Positions 61,757 to 64,000 of a stretch of 64,000 nt of DNA are shown in pieces. Position numbers and translations under genes: made by a program. How positions within the stretch are numbered: position 1 is the stretch's first letter; the number at the start of each line of letters is the position of its first letter. Source of the DNA: Bin87 sp965116785 (lineage in GTDB: Bacteria > Chloroflexota > Dehalococcoidia > Lucifugimonadales > UBA3495); the NCBI GenBank assembly GCA_965116785.1, contig OZ220731.1, positions 558,001 to 622,000 of the forward strand, given 5' to 3'. The notes under the pieces are model-generated. The model saw only the letters and a program-made list of their open reading frames with translations. It had not been told where the DNA came from and did no database searches.

Positions 61757-62617
61757 ATGATTATTGGCGCCCACGTCTCCGCCGCCGGCGGTATTGGCAA
61801 CGCGGTGGATCGCGCCGTCGACATCGGCGCCGAGGCGGTTCAGATTTTCGGTTCCTCCACCCGTTCCTGGCGGTTCAAAGCGCTGACCGACGCCCAGGCA
61901 GACACCTTCCGCGAAAAGAACGCCGAGGCCGGCTTGGCCCCGCCTTTTCTCCACGCGATTTACCTGATCAACCTGGGCAACTCCAACCCCGACAACGTCG
62001 ACAAGTCGGTAACATCCCTGGTCCAGTACATGCATCTGGCCGACCAGATCGGAGCCGGCGGCGTGATCTTCCATCCCGGCAGTCACGGTGGCGCCGGCTA
62101 CGAGGGCGTGTTCCAACAGGTGGTGGACAGTATTCACCGAGTGCTGGAGCAGACACCTGAGGGACCCCTGCTGTGCCTCGAAAACATGGCTGGCATGGGT
62201 CAGCATATCGGCGCCAAGTTCAGCGAGCTGGGCGAGATCATGCGCGCGGTGGACAGCCCTCGTCTCGGCATGTGCCTGGACACCCAGCACGCCTTCGCCG
62301 CCGGATACGATCTTACTAACCCGGAAGGCGTCAGCGGAATGATCGACGAATTCGACCGCGATATCGGCCTGGACCGGCTGAGCGCCGTACACGCCAACGA
62401 TTCCAAGCGCCCCTGTGGCTCCGGGGTGGATCGCCACGACAACATCGGCGAGGGACTGATCGGCGAGGAAGGCTTCGCCAATATCATGTCCCACCCCGCC
62501 TTCGCCGACGTTCCCTTCTTCCTTGAGGTACCCGGCTACGACAAGGACCATCGCGGCCCCGACAAACCCAACGTCGACATCCTCAAGGAAATCCGCGCCC
62601 GCGTGGCCTCCGGCTGA
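61757..62617 (+). CDS. nfo: endonuclease IV (AP endonuclease)
   Basis: A 286-aa TIM-barrel DNA-repair enzyme with a trinuclear zinc site. Motifs are GAHVSAAGGIGNAVDRA, FHPGSHGG, LLCLENMAG, CLDTQHAFAAGYD and HANDSKRPCGSGVDRHDNIG. In relatives the third motif reads LDTCHxFAAGYD, and here Cys is Gln, a tolerated non-ligand position. ATG at 61757 is used instead of the upstream frame to 61703. Confidence 0.94.
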   Translation: MIIGAHVSAAGGIGNAVDRAVDIGAEAVQIFGSSTRSWRFKALTDAQADTFREKNAEAGLAPPFLHAIYLINLGNSNPDNVDKSVTSLVQYMHLADQIGAGGVIFHPGSHGGAGYEGVFQQVVDSIHRVLEQTPEGPLLCLENMAGMGQHIGAKFSELGEIMRAVDSPRLGMCLDTQHAFAAGYDLTNPEGVSGMIDEFDRDIGLDRLSAVHANDSKRPCGSGVDRHDNIGEGLIGEEGFANIMSHPAFADVPFFLEVPGYDKDHRGPDKPNVDILKEIRARVASG

Positions 62618-62631
62618 CTGCTTCCGTTGCC

Positions 62632-63006
62632 ATGAGCCCCGACGATTTTGAAGGCCTGGTGCAGCAGGCCTACTGGGAGTTGCCGGAAAACTTCCGCGCA
62701 TCCCTGGAGAATGTCGATATCCTGGTCGAGGATTTTCCGGGGCCCGAAGCCGTAGACGCCGAAGACCTGTCCGATCACGACCACGGCGACAACCTGCTCG
62801 GCCTCTATGTTGGCGTACCCCTAATCGATCGTTACGCCGCTGATCCCATGATGCCCGACCGCATTTACATTTACCGGCTGCCCATCCTCGACATCTGCGA
62901 CACCCACGACGACGTTGTCCGCGAAGTGCGCACGACGCTGCTCCACGAAATCGGCCACTTCCTGGGACTGAATGAACAAGATCTGGACCGGCTGGGTTAC
63001 GCCTGA
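62632..63006 (+). CDS. minimal zinc metallopeptidase family protein
   Basis: A 124-aa zincin of the short metallopeptidase family (PF06262-like). DDFEGLVQQAYWELPENFR leads and TLLHEIGHFLGLNEQDLDRL carries the HExxH zinc site with a downstream Glu/Asp. Proteolytic activity of this family has rarely been shown. It follows nfo by 14 bp and ends just before pgpA. Confidence 0.88.
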   Translation: MSPDDFEGLVQQAYWELPENFRASLENVDILVEDFPGPEAVDAEDLSDHDHGDNLLGLYVGVPLIDRYAADPMMPDRIYIYRLPILDICDTHDDVVREVRTTLLHEIGHFLGLNEQDLDRLGYA

Positions 63007-63019
63007 CTGGCGGGCCATG

Positions 63020-63586
63020 TCATGGCCTGACCGCTTGGCATGGTTCATCGGCAGCGGTTTTGGCAGCGGCCTCTCGCCCCTGGCTCCCGGAACGGCAGGT
63101 TCGGCGGTGGCGACCGTCATCTACTGTGCCGTAATGCTGTCGCTGCCTCGTGAGTTGGACTTCATCTTTCGGGCGTCGCTTCTCCTCGCGATGGCAGCTG
63201 TTGGGTTTTTTGTCGGGATATGGGCCACCGGGCGCATGTCAACCGACGATAATCCCGACCCGGGGACTGCCGTTTGGGATGAGTTTGTAGGCATGTGGCT
63301 GACCGCGCTGCCCACGACGACGTTGCCGTGGCTTGGGTGGACGGATACGCATCCCTCAACTCTGTTCTGGATTGCTGGGTGGGTCGCGGCGGCGTTTATC
63401 GTGTTCCGGGCTTTTGACACGCTGAAACCCTGGCCGTGTCGTCGCTTGGAACGGCTGCATGGCGGGTGGGGCATCATGCTCGACGACGCTGCGGCCGCAG
63501 TGTGGGGACTGCTGACCATGCAGGTTCTCTTCTCTGCCGCTGCGTTGATGACCTTCCTGTTCCGGACGACCGGGATTATTGATTAG
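63020..63586 (+). CDS. pgpA: phosphatidylglycerophosphatase A
   Basis: A 188-aa membrane phosphatase of phospholipid synthesis. GSGFGSGLSPLAPGTAGS, DPGTAVWDEFVGMWLTALP and FDTLKPWPCRRLERLHGGWG plus MLDDAAAAVWG are the family motifs, and four membrane helices are visible. ATG at 63020 matches relatives. An in-frame ATG at 62972 would overlap the zincin gene. The 3' end overlaps the convergent ybeY by 11 nt. Confidence 0.9.
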   Translation, partial: SWPDRLAWFIGSGFGSGLSPLAPGTAGSAVATVIYCAVMLSLPRELDFIFRASLLLAMAAVGFFVGIWATGRMSTDDNPDPGTAVWDEFVGMWLTALPTTTLPWLGWTDTHPSTLFWIAGWVAAAFIVFRAFDTLKPWPCRRLERLHGGWGIMLDDAAAAVWGLLTMQVLFSAAALMTFLFRTTGIID

Positions 63587-63995
63587 TCCCAAAGATCCTG
63601 GCCAACGCCCCCCGTTCCAGCGCCTGCATCGCCTCCCGTTCCCCGTCGTCATAGTGGTCGTGGCCCAGCAGATGCAGCGCTCCATGCACGATCAGCAGGG
63701 TGAGCTCCCGCCTTAGCGGCACGCCTTGGCTTTCCGCCTGGCGCGCGGCCTGCGGAACCGAAACGATGATCTCGCCCAGCGGCGGCGGCTCGTCCGCCGG
63801 CAGCGGCCATCCCGGCGGCGCGTCGGCATCCGACCACGGAGCATCGGCGTCCCCTTCCCAGTGTCCCCAGTGCTCGAAGGAAAACGAAAGCACGTCGGTC
63901 GTCCGGTCCACCCCTCGGTACTCGCGGTTCAATTGGCGCACCGTCTCGTCATCCGTCAGCACCAGGCTGATCTGTCCGTGGGTATCCCGGGGCAC
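63576..63995 (-). CDS. ybeY: endoribonuclease YbeY, 5' end near or beyond the right edge
   Basis: A rRNA-maturation endoribonuclease. The zinc site is HGALHLLGHDHYDDGE, and RTTDVLSFSFEHW and GEIIVSVPQAAR are the other conserved parts. An acidic Pro-rich insertion (about 48-68) separates the first two. The visible 139 aa start at a GTG at 63995, but relatives have more N-terminal residues, so the true start probably lies past the window end. Confidence 0.9.
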   Translation of the reverse strand: MPRDTHGQISLVLTDDETVRQLNREYRGVDRTTDVLSFSFEHWGHWEGDADAPWSDADAPPGWPLPADEPPPLGEIIVSVPQAARQAESQGVPLRRELTLLIVHGALHLLGHDHYDDGEREAMQALERGALARIFGTNQ

Positions 63996-64000
63996 AGATC

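Overview
The window is a dense, GC-rich bacterial chromosome segment with about 62 genes on both strands and frequent GTG and TTG starts. I see no rRNA, tRNA, CRISPR array, phage or intact insertion sequence. The gene content suggests a Chloroflexota genome, possibly a SAR202/Dehalococcoidia-like lineage: two CaiB/BaiF CoA-transferases, an LLM-class oxidoreductase, a PIG-L deacetylase, a DUF502 protein, a thiolase-like/DUF35 pair, a GC-rich informational core and small toxin-antitoxin pairs. That assignment is inference from content, because no marker tree could be built.

Left part (1-12.9 kb), mostly minus strand: argS; a VOC protein divergent from an S51-type peptidase; a histidine cluster hisF - HAD phosphatase - hisIE; a GlcG/HbpS-type protein on the plus strand; a cyclase-family hydrolase; hisS with a clear terminator; a CoA-transferase; and metG followed by a polyprenyl diphosphate synthase. 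At 13.2-17.2 kb on the plus strand lie an S9 peptidase, a GatC/AtzG-like small subunit and an amidase. The last two are separated by a dispersed-type inverted repeat.

From 17.2 to 31.3 kb nearly everything is on the minus strand: PIG-L deacetylase; DUF502 with a GT4 glycosyltransferase; a coupled hom - thrC - folE - GNAT series; an rpsF - ssb - rpsR - PPIase operon behind a good promoter; an ATP-grasp/alpha-E pair; and an LLM oxidoreductase. The ribosomal proteins S6 and S18, which are partners in the ribosome, both carry very long low-complexity tails here.

From 31.5 to 39.5 kb is a plausible sulfur-oxidation neighbourhood: cysteine-dioxygenase-type cupin, a four-domain rhodanese, a sulfite-oxidase-type molybdoenzyme, an acyl-CoA-dehydrogenase-like flavoprotein and an MFS transporter. 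A DUF6941-like protein, a divergent Ham1-like pyrophosphatase, a MoxR ATPase and a DAO-type oxidoreductase follow.

The most unusual stretch is 42.8-45.15 kb, where ordinary genes stop. It holds a perfect 32-bp palindrome, small minus-strand ORFs (one apparently frameshifted, one with a single membrane segment, one with a Tat-like start), a strong terminator, and two 54-bp arrays about 1 kb apart. The arrays share the same spacing of GTGAA-type half-sites (0, 11, 32, 43) and a TAnnnT hexamer at the same distance. They look like paired response-regulator (PHO-box-like) promoters driving small transcripts.

The right part (45.1-64 kb), mostly plus strand, carries a second CoA-transferase, BrnT/BrnA, the thiolase-like/DUF35 pair, a zinc-ribbon coiled-coil protein, a nitrilase, a DUF1538-DUF1538-PII-CBS operon, fhs, def, a CCA-adding-type enzyme, secD-secF, HicB with a probably frameshifted HicA, an alcohol dehydrogenase (minus), nfo, a minimal zincin, pgpA, and ybeY (minus) running into the right edge.
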